Below, piece by piece: positions 1 to 10,193 of a stretch of DNA of 64,000 nt. A model generated the notes under the pieces. The model did not search any database and had not been told where the DNA came from. It saw nothing but the letters and a program-made list of their open reading frames with translations. Position numbers and translations under genes: made by a program. Origin of the DNA: Carboxylicivirga marina (GTDB lineage: Bacteria > Bacteroidota > Bacteroidia > Bacteroidales > Marinilabiliaceae); NCBI RefSeq assembly GCF_016612505.1, contig NZ_JAENRR010000003.1, forward strand, positions 62,001 to 126,000, given 5' to 3'. The first letter of the stretch is position 1. Each line of letters starts with the position of its first letter.

Positions 1-2627
1 TAAGAGGTAATAACGAGCCTTTATATGTTGTAGATGGTGTTATTATTGCTTCTGCCGGTGAAGATACGCAAAACCCTGAGGGTGGAAATAGCCTGCAAGA
101 GGTTCAAAATGGACTAAATGGTATTAACCCAAGGGATATTGAGAGTATGCAGGTTTTAAAAGATGCTTCAGCAACGGCTATTTATGGTTCCCGAGGGGCT
201 AATGGTGTTATTATCATTACCACTAAGAAAGGACGTAAAGGAAAGATGGCTGTTACGGGTTTTGCAAACACATCCGTTTCAGCAATTGATAAAAAAATTG
301 ATGTCTTAAGTGCTATAGAGTATGCTCAATATAGAAATGAATCCAATAGCGTTCCTTTATACCATATAAGTGATGGTCAGGTATATCAGATTCTTAATAG
401 TGACACGGATCCTGTAATAGCAGAGCAGGCACTAATTCAAAATCATTGGCAAGATGATATCTATAAGCAAGGTTTTTCAAAAAGCTTTGGTGGTTCTTTT
501 AGTGGCGGTTCAGACACAGGCAACTTTTATGTTTCTGCAGGCTATAACGACCAGGGGGGTGTTGTTGAGAATTCAAGATTTCAATCAGGAAATTTAAGTA
601 TCAACCTCACTCAGAATTTATCTGACAAATTAAAATTAGACACAAGAGTTAGTGGCTTTTACGCCAACGGCAGTTTTGCTCAAGATGGAAGTAGATCTGG
701 AGGTGGCGGAAGCTTCATAAATAATATTCTTCGATATAACCCCTTAACAGGTGGTGTTGGACAAGATTTTAGTGACGATCAGATACAAACTGCCTCACCG
801 CTTTCTTGGATTAATGATTTTGAAGACCTTACAGAAGAAAGCCGTTTTAGAGGTGCCCTTAGTCTTACTTATAAGTTTAACATTAAAGGTTTAAGCTATA
901 AATTGCAGGCAGGAGGCGATATTCGTGACAAAGAGCGCAGACGCTTTTATGGGCCCACAACAAGCACTGGTAGAACTTCCAATGGACAATTATCTATATC
1001 CAAATTAAACACCAAGTCTTACCAAATCAATAACTTACTAAATTATAATCGAACTTTTAACAAAAAGCACAGGCTAAATGCCGTAGCAGGTGTAACTTAT
1101 GATGTTCGTGATGTTAGCAATACACTTTATCAAATTTCAGACTTCTCAACATTTTTGTTTGGAGCAGAAATACCTAATTATGGACAACTTGTAAACCGAC
1201 CTTATACAGAGATTCCAAAAAAAACCCAATTACTGTCCTATTTATCTCGTTTTAATTATACTTTCGATAATAAATACATTTTTACGGGTACGTATAGAAT
1301 TGATGGGTCTTCAAAATTCTCTAAAGAAAATAGGTACAGTGCCTTCCCATCATTTTCCTTTGCTTGGTTAAGTAGTAATGAAAACTTTTTAGAGAACTCA
1401 GAAATCCTAAATAACTTAAAATTAAGAGCTGGATGGGGTAAAACAGGAAACCAGGCCATTCAACCTTACCAAACATTTGCAAATTATAGCGACGTATTGT
1501 ACGGTAAATCTGGAAATGGAACAGAAATTGGTTTTGCACCTGTAAACATCGGAAATTCAGACCTAATTTGGGAAACAACAACACAGATTAACTTAGGTGT
1601 GGATTTCGGTTTATTTAATGATAGGATATTAGGTAATGTAGATTTGTATTCTAAACAAACAGATGATTTATTACAATTAGAAAAACTTCCAACATCCACA
1701 GGGTTTAGCCAATTATTAATTAACAGAGGAAGTGTTGAAACAAAAGGTTTGGAGTTAACGCTTAGTGGTGTTTTGGTCGATAAGAACGATTTTAATGTAG
1801 AGATTGGTGGTAATATCGCTTTTAATAGAAATAAAATTTTAAACTTGGGCATTCCTGAATCTGGGGTTTATATTGATGGCTCGCTACAACAACGTTCATT
1901 TTATATAGGAGATGAAATATCTACAGGTAAGTATTTCGGTGTTCCTGCCAATATTTTCATTGAGGGCGAGCAAGTAGGTTTATTTTACGGATTTAAAACA
2001 GATGGGATTTACCAAACGGACGACGTTATTGAGGTAAGCGATGCAGTACCTGGTGATGTGAGAATTATAGATATCAATGAGGATGGTATAATAGATGCTT
2101 TCGACCGAACAGTTATTGGCAATCCAAACCCGGACTTCATATTTGGGGGTTATTTGAATATGAGTTATAAGAGACTAAGCTTAAATGTGCTCTTAAACGG
2201 TACTTATGGTAACGATATCATAAACGGAACCAATGTTAGTATTGATTATGCTCAAGGAATATTTAGTAATATAAGAAAAGATGCTTACTTCCAGGCCTGG
2301 AGACCAGATGCACCATCCAATACGTATCCGCGAATCGGATATTCATGGGAAGATCGTCCGGCAATTAGTGACAGACAAGTAGAAGACGGTAGTTTTTTAA
2401 GAATTAGTGAAATTACCCTGGGGTATGATATTCCTGTAGAAAAAACCAACATTTTCAGCAGAGCTAACATATTCATTTCCGGATCTAATCTGTTTACGTT
2501 TACCAACTATAGTGGTTTTAATCCTGAAATTACCAGCTTTTTAAACAATGGTAATATTATTGGCGTAGATTGGTTGGCTCCACCAAATGCCCGTTCAATT
2601 ACCTTTGGACTGAACTTAAGTTTTTAA
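1..2627 (+). CDS. SusC-like TonB-dependent receptor, 5' truncated
   Basis: Outer-membrane glycan importer of the SusC/RagA type, working with the SusD lipoprotein encoded next. The reading frame is open from base 3, before the first ATG at 147, so the gene begins outside the window and 874 residues are visible. The first visible residues form the plug domain (LYVVDGV, then [19 protein letters not shown] and [19 protein letters not shown]), which is diagnostic of SusC plugs. The rest is a beta-barrel ending in the aromatic C-terminus [10 protein letters not shown], as expected for an outer-membrane protein. The signal peptide, carboxypeptidase-like N-terminal domain and TonB box must lie upstream. 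The substrate cannot be read from the sequence; the sulfatases downstream suggest a sulfated glycan. Confidence 0.96.
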   Translation, partial: RGNNEPLYVVDGVIIASAGEDTQNPEGGNSLQEVQNGLNGINPRDIESMQVLKDASATAIYGSRGANGVIIITTKKGRKGKMAVTGFANTSVSAIDKKIDVLSAIEYAQYRNESNSVPLYHISDGQVYQILNSDTDPVIAEQALIQNHWQDDIYKQGFSKSFGGSFSGGSDTGNFYVSAGYNDQGGVVENSRFQSGNLSINLTQNLSDKLKLDTRVSGFYANGSFAQDGSRSGGGGSFINNILRYNPLTGGVGQDFSDDQIQTASPLSWINDFEDLTEESRFRGALSLTYKFNIKGLSYKLQAGGDIRDKERRRFYGPTTSTGRTSNGQLSISKLNTKSYQINNLLNYNRTFNKKHRLNAVAGVTYDVRDVSNTLYQISDFSTFLFGAEIPNYGQLVNRPYTEIPKKTQLLSYLSRFNYTFDNKYIFTGTYRIDGSSKFSKENRYSAFPSFSFAWLSSNENFLENSEILNNLKLRAGWGKTGNQAIQPYQTFANYSDVLYGKSGNGTEIGFAPVNIGNSDLIWETTTQINLGVDFGLFNDRILGNVDLYSKQTDDLLQLEKLPTSTGFSQLLINRGSVETKGLELTLSGVLVDKNDFNVEIGGNIAFNRNKILNLGIPESGVYIDGSLQQRSFYIGDEISTGKYFGVPANIFIEGEQVGLFYGFKTDGIYQTDDVIEVSDAVPGDVRIIDINEDGIIDAFDRTVIGNPNPDFIFGGYLNMSYKRLSLNVLLNGTYGNDIINGTNVSIDYAQGIFSNIRKDAYFQAWRPDAPSNTYPRIGYSWEDRPAISDRQVEDGSFLRISEITLGYDIPVEKTNIFSRANIFISGSNLFTFTNYSGFNPEITSFLNNGNIIGVDWLAPPNARSITFGLNLSF

Positions 2628-2747
2628 TATAAAAAAGAATACACATGAAACGACCATGAAAAATCGGCATCCAAATTTCTGCACTTTAGGATGATTAGAT
2701 TTTTCTTGAGAGTTCCATCTGACAAATAAAAATCAAATTATAAACAG

Positions 2748-4271
2748 ATGAAAAAATATAAAATTTTACTGTTCGCAATATTAGGTCTAATTGTTACCAG
2801 TTGTGATCTGGACGAAGAACCTCCGTTTTTGGCCAACGAAAACGTTTATGCTACAGGTGAAGATGCCAGTAGGGCACTAACAGGCATTTACGCAAGCTTT
2901 GCAGATGGAAATTATTATGGATATAATTTTATTTTCTTATCAAGTTTAAATTCTGGTTTTGCAGTAACAAGAGGTCAAGGTAATAAAAATACCAGCGTTC
3001 CTAATGTTACACTTGCTTCCTTAAAACCAACAAGTGCCATTAGCGAACTTAATAATACCTGGAATGGTATTTACAGATCTATTGCGAGGGCAAATGATGC
3101 GATTCAATCGGCAATTGTTTCAGAAAACCCTACAACAGAAGACGATGAAGTCATCAACGATGTTGTGGGCCAGGCTTATTTTGTGAGAGCATTTAATTAC
3201 TTTAATCTGGTGAGAATGTGGGGAGAGGTGCCATTAAGGCTTGTTCCTGCAACCAAAGAAGAAGTACATCTTGGGAAATCTTCAATTAAGGACATTTACG
3301 CTCAAATCGTTAGCGACACGAAAAAAGCCCAGGAATTAATGAATGGCGCTGTTGGTAAAGGTACCGTAAAACCGGAGGCAGCGGCTATGTTGCTGGCAAA
3401 AGTATATATGACATTAGCAACTGCTCCAGCAGAACACAAAGAGACAGGTTTAAATTATTGGCAAATGGCTTATGATGAAGCCATAAAAGTATATGGAAAA
3501 TATGCTTTAGTGGGCGATTATGATGCTTTATTTCAAACAGCTACCAGTGACGACACGGAGGAATCAATCTTTGAAATTCAATCCTCTGAAATGGCCAGTA
3601 TGAATCACGTCAAAGAGTTTACACCCTCACACAGATACATTATAACGCCTACTTGGGGAAAGCTTTATGTCAATGCCGAGGTTTATGATTTACACGCCAA
3701 TACCTATCCGGGCGATCCCAGACTAGCGTCAACATATATTGGTAATTTTATTAACCAAGTCAACGGGAGTGAATCAAAGCGCTATCCTGATGTCACTTGG
3801 CGATCTAATTTTAACAATGCATTTCCATACGTACTTAAATTAGGAGAAAAAGACCAAAACATTACTACCACTTATACCAATAAGAACTTTATAGTTTATA
3901 GGTATTCTGATTTGCTATTAATGTTGGCTGAAATTTCTAATGAATTACAAAATGGAGAACAACTGGGCTATGTTACCAAAGTATTGAGCAGGGTTGGATT
4001 AACGCCCCATGCAGACTATTCCGGCGATCAGGAATCCTTTAGAAATGCCATTATGAAAGAATACCAATTCGAATTGGCTTTTGAAGGGCACGAATGGTTC
4101 AACAACCGTCGTAGAGGGTATGAATATTTCTTAAATAATGTAATCATTCCGCACAATACAGCGCCTACATTTAAAGACGCTGTTGATGTCACTTTAGATA
4201 CTAATGAAGAAAATGTTATGTACTTGCCCATCCCTCTTATTGAAATTGATGGAAATGAGCTTGTCGATTAA
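2748..4271 (+). CDS. SusD/RagB-like glycan-binding lipoprotein
   Basis: Surface lipoprotein of 507 residues that forms the lid of the SusC transporter and binds oligosaccharide. The N-terminus is a lipoprotein signal with a lipobox ending at Cys19 (IVTSC), followed by acidic residues (DLDEEPP) like the surface-export signal of Bacteroidota lipoproteins. The N-terminal part has the SusD pattern (NNTWNGIYRSIARANDAI, then QAYFVRAFNYFNLVRMWGEVPL). The C-terminal part has YRYSDLLLMLAEISNE and FELAFEGHEWFNNRRRG, both standard SusD signatures. It starts 120 bases after SusC on the same strand and is followed by a terminator, so the pair forms one transcription unit. Confidence 0.96.
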   Translation: MKKYKILLFAILGLIVTSCDLDEEPPFLANENVYATGEDASRALTGIYASFADGNYYGYNFIFLSSLNSGFAVTRGQGNKNTSVPNVTLASLKPTSAISELNNTWNGIYRSIARANDAIQSAIVSENPTTEDDEVINDVVGQAYFVRAFNYFNLVRMWGEVPLRLVPATKEEVHLGKSSIKDIYAQIVSDTKKAQELMNGAVGKGTVKPEAAAMLLAKVYMTLATAPAEHKETGLNYWQMAYDEAIKVYGKYALVGDYDALFQTATSDDTEESIFEIQSSEMASMNHVKEFTPSHRYIITPTWGKLYVNAEVYDLHANTYPGDPRLASTYIGNFINQVNGSESKRYPDVTWRSNFNNAFPYVLKLGEKDQNITTTYTNKNFIVYRYSDLLLMLAEISNELQNGEQLGYVTKVLSRVGLTPHADYSGDQESFRNAIMKEYQFELAFEGHEWFNNRRRGYEYFLNNVIIPHNTAPTFKDAVDVTLDTNEENVMYLPIPLIEIDGNELVD

Positions 4272-4327
4272 TTACGTAAAATGAGTTACTTAACGCGAGC
4301 TTATTAATCGCAACACTTTATCAATAG

Positions 4328-4358
4328 AATCCCGGCTAATTATTGTCGGGATTTTTTT
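4328..4358 (+). terminator. Rho-independent terminator after susD-like gene
   Basis: Perfect 7-bp stem AATCCCG/CGGGATT (4328-4334 with 4347-4353) with a 12-nt loop, running into seven T. It ends the SusCD transcript and separates it from the sulfatase gene. Confidence 0.85.
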
Positions 4359-4484
4359 ATTCTGTTTTAAAAGGTGTATTATCTATCGTTTGTTTGCACC
4401 AAGTGGATGAATCAATAAAATTAACGGACAATTATTGAATATTTTAAGCTTAATACATAATACTTTAGTTAAAAATTTAAAGTT

Positions 4485-5921
4485 ATGAATAAAATAAAAG
4501 TTTGCCTGTTCTTTATACTACTGGCCCTGCATTTTCAAATCTCGGCCCAGCAAAACGAAGTTAAAAATATACTGTTTGTTATCGTTGACGATTTACGTGT
4601 ACAAGCCGGTGTTTTTGGTCAGGACCAAATGATTACACCAAACCTGGATAAGTTAGGGCAGGAGGGAGTGATATTTAACCGTGCCTATTGTCAGGTACCA
4701 ACATGTGGGGCTTCAAGAGCCAGTTTTATGTCAGGTTTGTACCCCACACGAGAACGGTTTGTCAATTATAAGGCAAGTCACGATGTGGATGCACCCGAAG
4801 TAACCAGCTTACCTATGTGGTTTAAAGAGAATGGCTACACAACTATATCACTGGGGAAAGTATTTCATGATCCCAATGATGATGTGAATGCCTGGAGTCA
4901 AAAGCCATTTAGGGCAAAAACGGATAGAGGTTGGAATAAATGTTATTATTCACAAGAAAACAAAGATCTCATTAAGCAGGGTAAAAAGGGTTTAGCTTAC
5001 GATAAGGCAGATTTTCCTGATGATGCATATATTGACGGTAAGGTGGCTAAAAAAGCGATTGAAACCCTACAGGAATTATCCAAATCAGAAAAACCTTTTT
5101 TCCTGGCAATGGGTTTTCAAAAACCACATTTACCTTTTAGTGCACCTGCAAAGTATTGGGATATGTACCAACGCGAAGATATAAAGCTTGCGGATAACCC
5201 TTTTCCTCCCATCGGAGCACCAGCAGAAGCCATTTTTAAAATCAGCGGAAGAACAGATATTTTTAATTCTACCGAGATAAGAAATTTTTCCGGAATTCCT
5301 AAAATAGGAGCTATGGATGACAGTACAGCAACGACATTGCTGCACGGATATTATGCTTGTGTGTCCTATATCGATAAACTGTTGGGTGATGTGCTGAGTG
5401 AACTGGAACGCCTCGATTTACACAAAAACACTGCTGTTGTTCTTATAGGCGATCATGGCTGGCACCTTGGTGAACACCAGCAATGGGGCAAACATTCCCT
5501 TTACGACCGTGTACTAAAAGCACCTTTAATTGTAAAAGTACCTGGAAAGGCAGCAAATGTAAAAACAAATGCACTGGCTGAGTATGTAGATTTGTACCCA
5601 ACTTTTTGTGATTTGGCAGGGCTAGAGTTACCGGAGCACCTCCATGGTAAAAGCTTTGTTCCCGTATTGGATGACCCGTCAAAAAAGCATAAAGAACAAG
5701 TTTTTGCAAGGTTTGCCCATGGTGAGACAATTATCACAGATAGGTTTCTGTACACTGAATATGTAAATAAGTATAAAGGAACATTAAAATCAAAAATGTT
5801 AGTTGACCTAAAGAAGGATCCAAAAGAAAATGAAAATGCCTTTTGGAAATATGAGGGTACAGAAATACTTAATGAATTGAAATCAAAACTAAGTAAATAT
5901 CAAGATTTGAACAATAAATAG
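4485..5921 (+). CDS. Secreted sulfatase, iduronate-2-sulfatase-like (S1 family)
   Basis: Type I sulfatase of 478 residues that hydrolyses sulfate esters on glycans. A Sec signal peptide (about residues 1-21, ending ISAQQ) sends it to the periplasm or outer surface. The metal-binding pair is Asp35-Asp36 (IVDD). The formylglycine motif is C74-G-A-S-R, a permitted C-x-P/A-x-R form, so Cys74 should be converted by a maturase not present in this window. Further active-site blocks are FQKPHLPF and GDHGWHLGEHQQWGKHSLYD, typical of the iduronate-2-sulfatase branch. It stands after the SusCD terminator and is probably part of the same locus with its own promoter. The exact S1 subfamily and sulfate position cannot be assigned by eye. 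Confidence 0.93.
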   Translation: MNKIKVCLFFILLALHFQISAQQNEVKNILFVIVDDLRVQAGVFGQDQMITPNLDKLGQEGVIFNRAYCQVPTCGASRASFMSGLYPTRERFVNYKASHDVDAPEVTSLPMWFKENGYTTISLGKVFHDPNDDVNAWSQKPFRAKTDRGWNKCYYSQENKDLIKQGKKGLAYDKADFPDDAYIDGKVAKKAIETLQELSKSEKPFFLAMGFQKPHLPFSAPAKYWDMYQREDIKLADNPFPPIGAPAEAIFKISGRTDIFNSTEIRNFSGIPKIGAMDDSTATTLLHGYYACVSYIDKLLGDVLSELERLDLHKNTAVVLIGDHGWHLGEHQQWGKHSLYDRVLKAPLIVKVPGKAANVKTNALAEYVDLYPTFCDLAGLELPEHLHGKSFVPVLDDPSKKHKEQVFARFAHGETIITDRFLYTEYVNKYKGTLKSKMLVDLKKDPKENENAFWKYEGTEILNELKSKLSKYQDLNNK

Positions 5922-6167
5922 GGATTTTATTAACTGGAAAAGATAAAATAGAGAATAGTCATGCGAAATAAAGCGTTAACAACAAACAAGGAGTCGCTTA
6001 TCAGGTAAAATTAATGTCTGTTAAGAAATAATAATTGTCCTTTAATTAAAAAGTGTGGCTCACCAATCTTAATCATTGATTTCGCTTAAAAATATATAGG
6101 CAGTATATCAATTGATTAGGAGTAGTACTTGAAAATATTTTTCGGGAAGAATATAGTATTGTATACA

Positions 6168-6188
6168 TTTACCCATGCTATGGGTAAA
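6168..6188. repeat. Hairpin upstream of transposase (9-bp stem)
   Basis: TTTACCCAT and ATGGGTAAA flank a 3-nt loop, a perfect inverted repeat. It lies in the 380-base gene-free stretch 5922-6301 between the sulfatase and the transposase and has no T tract. It may belong to the insertion sequence, but the IS ends were not located. Otherwise the stretch shows only AT-rich DNA and the second hairpin at 6228. Confidence 0.6.
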
Positions 6189-6227
6189 TAGTCATTTACT
6201 CATAATATTATATTTAATAGAATTAAT

Positions 6228-6255
6228 AAGGTTAGCTATCTATCTAGCTAACCTT
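6228..6255. repeat. Hairpin just upstream of transposase (11-bp stem)
   Basis: AAGGTTAGCTA and TAGCTAACCTT pair perfectly around a 6-nt loop, 46 bases before the transposase start. Strong stems in this place are common in insertion sequences, where they stop read-through from outside promoters. No T run follows, so a classical terminator is unlikely. Confidence 0.65.
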
Positions 6256-6301
6256 GTGTGCTTTAAAGATACTTAAATTTAACGTAATCCACTAATTTTT
6301 A

Positions 6302-7642
6302 GTGAGTAAATGTGCCCAAGAGTTTAGTGTCGGCAAACAAGTATGTTTCCAGATTGGTAAAGTCATCAATAGTCATTTCCCAAATCTTGAAGAGCGGATT
6401 TTAGCATTAACTGATCCGCGAATGCGAAAAGAGTATAAGCTATCAGAATTAATCTTAGGTGGGATTATGATGTCCGTTTTTAATTCTGGCTCTCGCAATG
6501 CTTTTGATCAGGATCGTAAGGATCCGCTTTTTAGTGAGAATTATACTCGTGTATTTAAACTTAAACTGCCGAGTTGCGATGCCATAGATGATGTCATGCG
6601 GGCCATTTCAACCAATGAATTGGAGCAGCTGAAGTGTCAGGTTCTGCATAGCTTGTTGGCTAAGAGGGTACTACACAAGTTTCGCTTTCAAAACCAATAC
6701 TTTATGATTTCAGTAGATGCAACCGGCATTGCGTCTTACAGCTCAGATTATTGTGGGGAATGCACCAGTAAAACTTCAAAAAATGGGAATACAACATACT
6801 TTCATCATGTACTGGAGGCCAAGTTGGTTACGACTAATGATATGGCCTTTTCAATTGGAACTGAATGGATACGCAATAGCGAACAAGGAGAATATGACAA
6901 ACAAGACTGTGAATTAAACGCCTTTAAGCGGTTGGCCGCAAAACTAAAGAAAGAGTTTCCTCGCCTGCCCATCCTTATTCTTGTTGATGCTTTGTATGCC
7001 AACGAACCTTTCTTCAAGATTTGTATCGAGCATGGTTGGGAATTTATCGTCACTTTTAAAGATGGTAACCTACCTTCTGTTCATCAGGAGATTGACCTGC
7101 TGCCACCATCAGCACGCAAACATGCCGAACGCCTAATTCCTGGGGCAAACAAAAGCTTCAAAAAGCAGAACTATACTTACATCGATAATATCGACTACAA
7201 AGGCATTGCCCTTTCATACGTTAAATGTGAAGAACAGATTCAATCTCCAAATGCAGAAGATAAAATAAAAACGTTTACACATCTGAGTAGCATAAAGGCA
7301 TGTGCTAAAAACTATGAACGCATATCCTGCTCAGGGCGTTTGCGTTGGGTTATTGAAAACTCTTTTGATTACCTAAAAAACCACGGCTACAATATGAAGC
7401 ACAAGTACTCAAGGGTGTCTTTTACGGCATTGCGCAATTATTATCAATGCATGATGATTGCGCACATGATCAATCAATTTGTTGAAAAGAGCAAAGACCT
7501 CCAGCCTGCATTAAAGAAAGACAGCAAAATGACCATCAAGTATCTCTGGAAAAGGTTGTGTACCTTCTTTTTAGAGGTGGATATTGATAGTGTTGAATAT
7601 GACCATTTTGTCAGAAAGCGAAATCAAATAAGACTGGCATAG
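6302..7642 (+). CDS. IS4-like DDE transposase
   Basis: Transposase of 446 residues. The start is GTG, with no better ATG near the beginning. A DDE-type core can be read: Asp139 in SVDATG, Asp229 in LVDALYA and Glu352 in RWVIENSFDYLKNHGYN, the last resembling the Y/R-x-E signature of IS4-type enzymes. The block IASYSSDYCGECTSKTS between the first two aspartates marks a subfamily I recognise only as IS4/ISNCY-like. The gene is intact. No terminal inverted repeats or target duplication were found in 5922-6301 or 7643-7912, so the element's ends are unknown. It separates an intact sulfatase from a broken one. The downstream 270 bases hold nothing I recognise. Confidence 0.8.
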   Translation: MSKCAQEFSVGKQVCFQIGKVINSHFPNLEERILALTDPRMRKEYKLSELILGGIMMSVFNSGSRNAFDQDRKDPLFSENYTRVFKLKLPSCDAIDDVMRAISTNELEQLKCQVLHSLLAKRVLHKFRFQNQYFMISVDATGIASYSSDYCGECTSKTSKNGNTTYFHHVLEAKLVTTNDMAFSIGTEWIRNSEQGEYDKQDCELNAFKRLAAKLKKEFPRLPILILVDALYANEPFFKICIEHGWEFIVTFKDGNLPSVHQEIDLLPPSARKHAERLIPGANKSFKKQNYTYIDNIDYKGIALSYVKCEEQIQSPNAEDKIKTFTHLSSIKACAKNYERISCSGRLRWVIENSFDYLKNHGYNMKHKYSRVSFTALRNYYQCMMIAHMINQFVEKSKDLQPALKKDSKMTIKYLWKRLCTFFLEVDIDSVEYDHFVRKRNQIRLA

Positions 7643-7912
7643 CCCGGTATGGGGAAATCCTGCTCCTAAAATCAGGTTCAACCAGCATAATAAATAAGAA
7701 GCCTATAAAGCAATGACTCACTATTCAAAAAAATATAAAGCAGCAGAAGTGCTGTTAATGGGTTATCTATGTCCTTAACGAATGGAAGATTCGAAATATA
7801 TGAACCAAAGCATACTCACCGAATTAATGATCGCAATAGTGAACTGCGCTTTTTAACTTGAAATACCTTTTCTTATTCAAATAATGAATCGACAAATTGA
7901 AAAAATACAGCA

Positions 7913-9755
7913 ATGAAATTTTTAAATAGTTTTCTAATTATTGGGATGGCTGTGTTTTTTGCATGCCAACCAGCTAAACAAAAGAAGTCTGAAGAGCCCC
8001 TAAAACCTAATATAGTGGTTATTTATCTCGATGACCTTGGCTATAGTGATTTAAGCAGCTATGGTGCTACAGAAATACAAACCCCTAATATTGATGCCCT
8101 AGCTAATGGAGGTATAAAGTTTACAAATGGTTATGCCTCATCAGCTACATGTACACCAAGTCGTTATGCATTACTGACAGGAGTTTACCCATGGAAAAAC
8201 AAACAGGCTAAAATACTGCCGGGCACAGCACCATTAATTATTGACACTGCTCAGGTTACTCTGCCAAAAATGTTAAAGTCGAATGGTTATCAAACAGCAT
8301 TAGTTGGTAAGTGGCATCTGGGTTTAGGAACAGGAAATGTTAATTGGAACAGGCATGTATCACCTGGTCCCAATGAGGTGGGATTTGATTATGCATATTA
8401 CCTGGCAGCAACTCAGGTCGTGTACCTACAGTTTATTTAAAGAATGGCATGGTTGAAGGGCTTGATACGAATGATCCGATTGAAATAAATTATAAGAATA
8501 ATTTTGAAGGTCAACCAACTGGTAATGATAACCCTGAATTATGTGAAATGATGTGGCACCATGGTCATAATGCAACCATTGTGAACGGAGTTCCACGTAT
8601 TGGATATATGAAAGGTGGCGAAGCTGCTCGTTGGAGCGACATAGATATGGCAGATCATTTTCTATCCAAAGCACAGGACTATGTGAAGTCACATAAAGAT
8701 GAGCCATTTTTCTTGTATTATGCCATGCAACAACCACATGTGCCACGTACCCCTCATCCCCGTTTTGAAGGTAAATCGGGCATGGGCCCCCGTGGTGATG
8801 TCATTATTGAAGCAGATTGGTGTGTCGGTGAGTTTATAAAAACATTAGAGCAAGAAGGTATTCTTGAAAATACCTTGATTATCTTTTCAAGTGATAACGG
8901 ACCTGTATTGAATGATGGCTATTATGATGATGCGGTGGAGAAAATAGGAAAGCATACTCCGGCTGGTCCCTTACGCGGTGGTAAGTACAGCTTGTTCGAG
9001 GCAGGTACGCGTGTGCCATTCATTACCTATTGGAAAGGTACTATTCAGCCTGGTGTGTCTGATGCTTTGGTTTGTCAAATTGACCTGTTGGCATCTATTA
9101 CAAAATTAGTTGGAGCTAAAGAGACAAATACTGACAGTGAAGAATTATTAGATGTAATGATTGGCGAAAGCCATAAAGGAAGGGAATCCTTGGTGATCGA
9201 AGCAAATACTAAGATGGCTATTATGATGATGCGGTGGAGAAAATAGGAAATCATACTCCGGCTGGTTTCTTACGCGGTGGTAAGTACAGCTTGTTCGAGG
9301 CAGGTACCCGTGTGCCATTCATTACCTATTGGAAAGGTACTATTCAGCCTGGTGTGTCTGATGCTTTGGTTTGTCAGATTGACCTGTTGGCATCTATTGC
9401 AAAATTAGTTGGAGCTAAAGAGACAAATACTGACAGTGAAGAATTATTGGATGTAATGATTGGCGAAAGCCATAAAGGAAGGGAATCCTTGGTGATCGAA
9501 GCAAATACTAAAACAGCTTTACGCAAAGGTGAATGGTTGATGATTCCGCCTTATGATGGACCCGCAAAGAATAAATGGGTAAATATTGAATTAGGAAATA
9601 GTAATCACTATCAACTTTATAACTTAGCTAAGGATATTGGCCAGCAAATTAACCTGGCTGAAAATGAACCAGTAAAACTCAAAGAAATGATTGAGTCTTA
9701 TAAGCTTTTGAGAGGTGATCTAAATTTAAAAACTCAGGAACTGGAATTAAAGTAA
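7913..9755 (+). pseudogene. Sulfatase (S1 family) pseudogene with frameshift and internal duplication
   Basis: Remains of a lipoprotein sulfatase. The first piece (7913-8440) has a lipobox (FFACQ, Cys18), metal ligands DD at 40-41 and the formylglycine motif C80-T-P-S-R. At 8411-8418 the frame is lost and stops at 8440. The downstream frame reads GRVPTVYLKNGMVEG directly after the break and continues to 9246, which fits a one-base deletion. A second lesion is a 299-bp tandem duplication (8914-9212 and 9213-9511). As 299 is not a multiple of three, the reading frame changes again and the true C-terminus lies in a third frame (to 9755). No slippery site is visible at the break. The gene cannot encode a full enzyme. 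The insertion sequence lies just upstream. Confidence 0.9.
8914..9511 (+). repeat. Tandem direct duplication, two 299-bp copies
   Basis: Copy 1 is 8914-9212 and copy 2 is 9213-9511, with a constant offset of 299 bases. Both begin GATGGCTATTATGATGATG. The copies differ at under ten positions (for example GGAAAGCAT versus GGAAATCAT, GGTCCC versus GGTTTC), so the duplication is not recent and is not a simple assembly error. It lies inside the sulfatase pseudogene. Confidence 0.93.
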
Positions 9756-9781
9756 TAACATATAATAAAAAATGGTAAAGG

Positions 9782-9815
9782 AGGCTGTTTTGGAATGAAA
9801 CAGCCTTCTTGTATT
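9782..9815 (+). terminator. Hairpin terminator after sulfatase pseudogene
   Basis: Perfect 9-bp stem AGGCTGTTT/AAACAGCCT (9782-9790 with 9798-9806), 7-nt loop, followed by a T-rich tail (TCTTGTATTT). Confidence 0.7.
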
Positions 9816-9937
9816 TCAGGGCTTTGGTGGTGTTTTTCATTAATGTGGTTAAGTTTTTTATTGCCATGGTTGATCAAATAAATGCGAAATAATATTCGTA
9901 TTGAATTTTTCCTTAACGTTAAAACAAATTATTAATA

Positions 9938-10045
9938 TTTACACTTTTTACAACTTCTCATATAGCTGTTTTAATGCACGAATTAGCGACTCATGATAAG
10001 AAAAAACGTTGTAAATACCGTTTGTTTTTTCTAAACTTGGCAAAG
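9938..10045. repeat. Dispersed imperfect repeat, copy A
   Basis: A 108-bp stretch that aligns almost without gaps, at roughly three quarters identity, to 42756-42864. Shared blocks include TTTTTACAACTT, ACTCATG, CGTTGTA and GTTTTTTCTAAA. Within this copy TTTACAAC and GTTGTAAA are inverted repeats about 55 bases apart, so the stretch can fold. It does not code for protein. It lies in the gene-free stretch 9756-10193, which otherwise holds only two terminators. Confidence 0.7.
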
Positions 10046-10139
10046 TTAGAAAGCGGTACTCTCTCTCGTACCATAGTTTAATAGTTAGCCTTATATTTAC
10101 TGGGTAGTAATCTTTAAGTAATTAATTTGCCGCAAAAGG

Positions 10140-10170
10140 ACTCCCGGTTAAAAATAAACCAGGAGTTTTT
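10140..10170 (-). terminator. Terminator between convergent transcripts
   Basis: Stem ACTCCCGGTT/AACCAGGAGT (10140-10149 with 10157-10166, one mismatch). The plus strand continues with a T run and the minus strand with CCTTTTG. It lies 24 bases beyond the end of the minus-strand ATP-grasp gene and can serve both directions. Confidence 0.7.
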
Positions 10171-10193
10171 AATTTGGGTTATTGATACGTTTT

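Noticed and set aside
1256-2506. Several long minus-strand frames inside the SusC gene
   Set aside because: They are antisense shadows of a clearly conserved coding sequence, with no family motifs. The same holds for the minus-strand frames over the sulfatases, HTCS, GH2 and kinase genes.
8411-8440. Programmed frameshift in the sulfatase
   Set aside because: No slippery heptamer or downstream pseudoknot is visible, and a second out-of-frame lesion follows, so decay is simpler.
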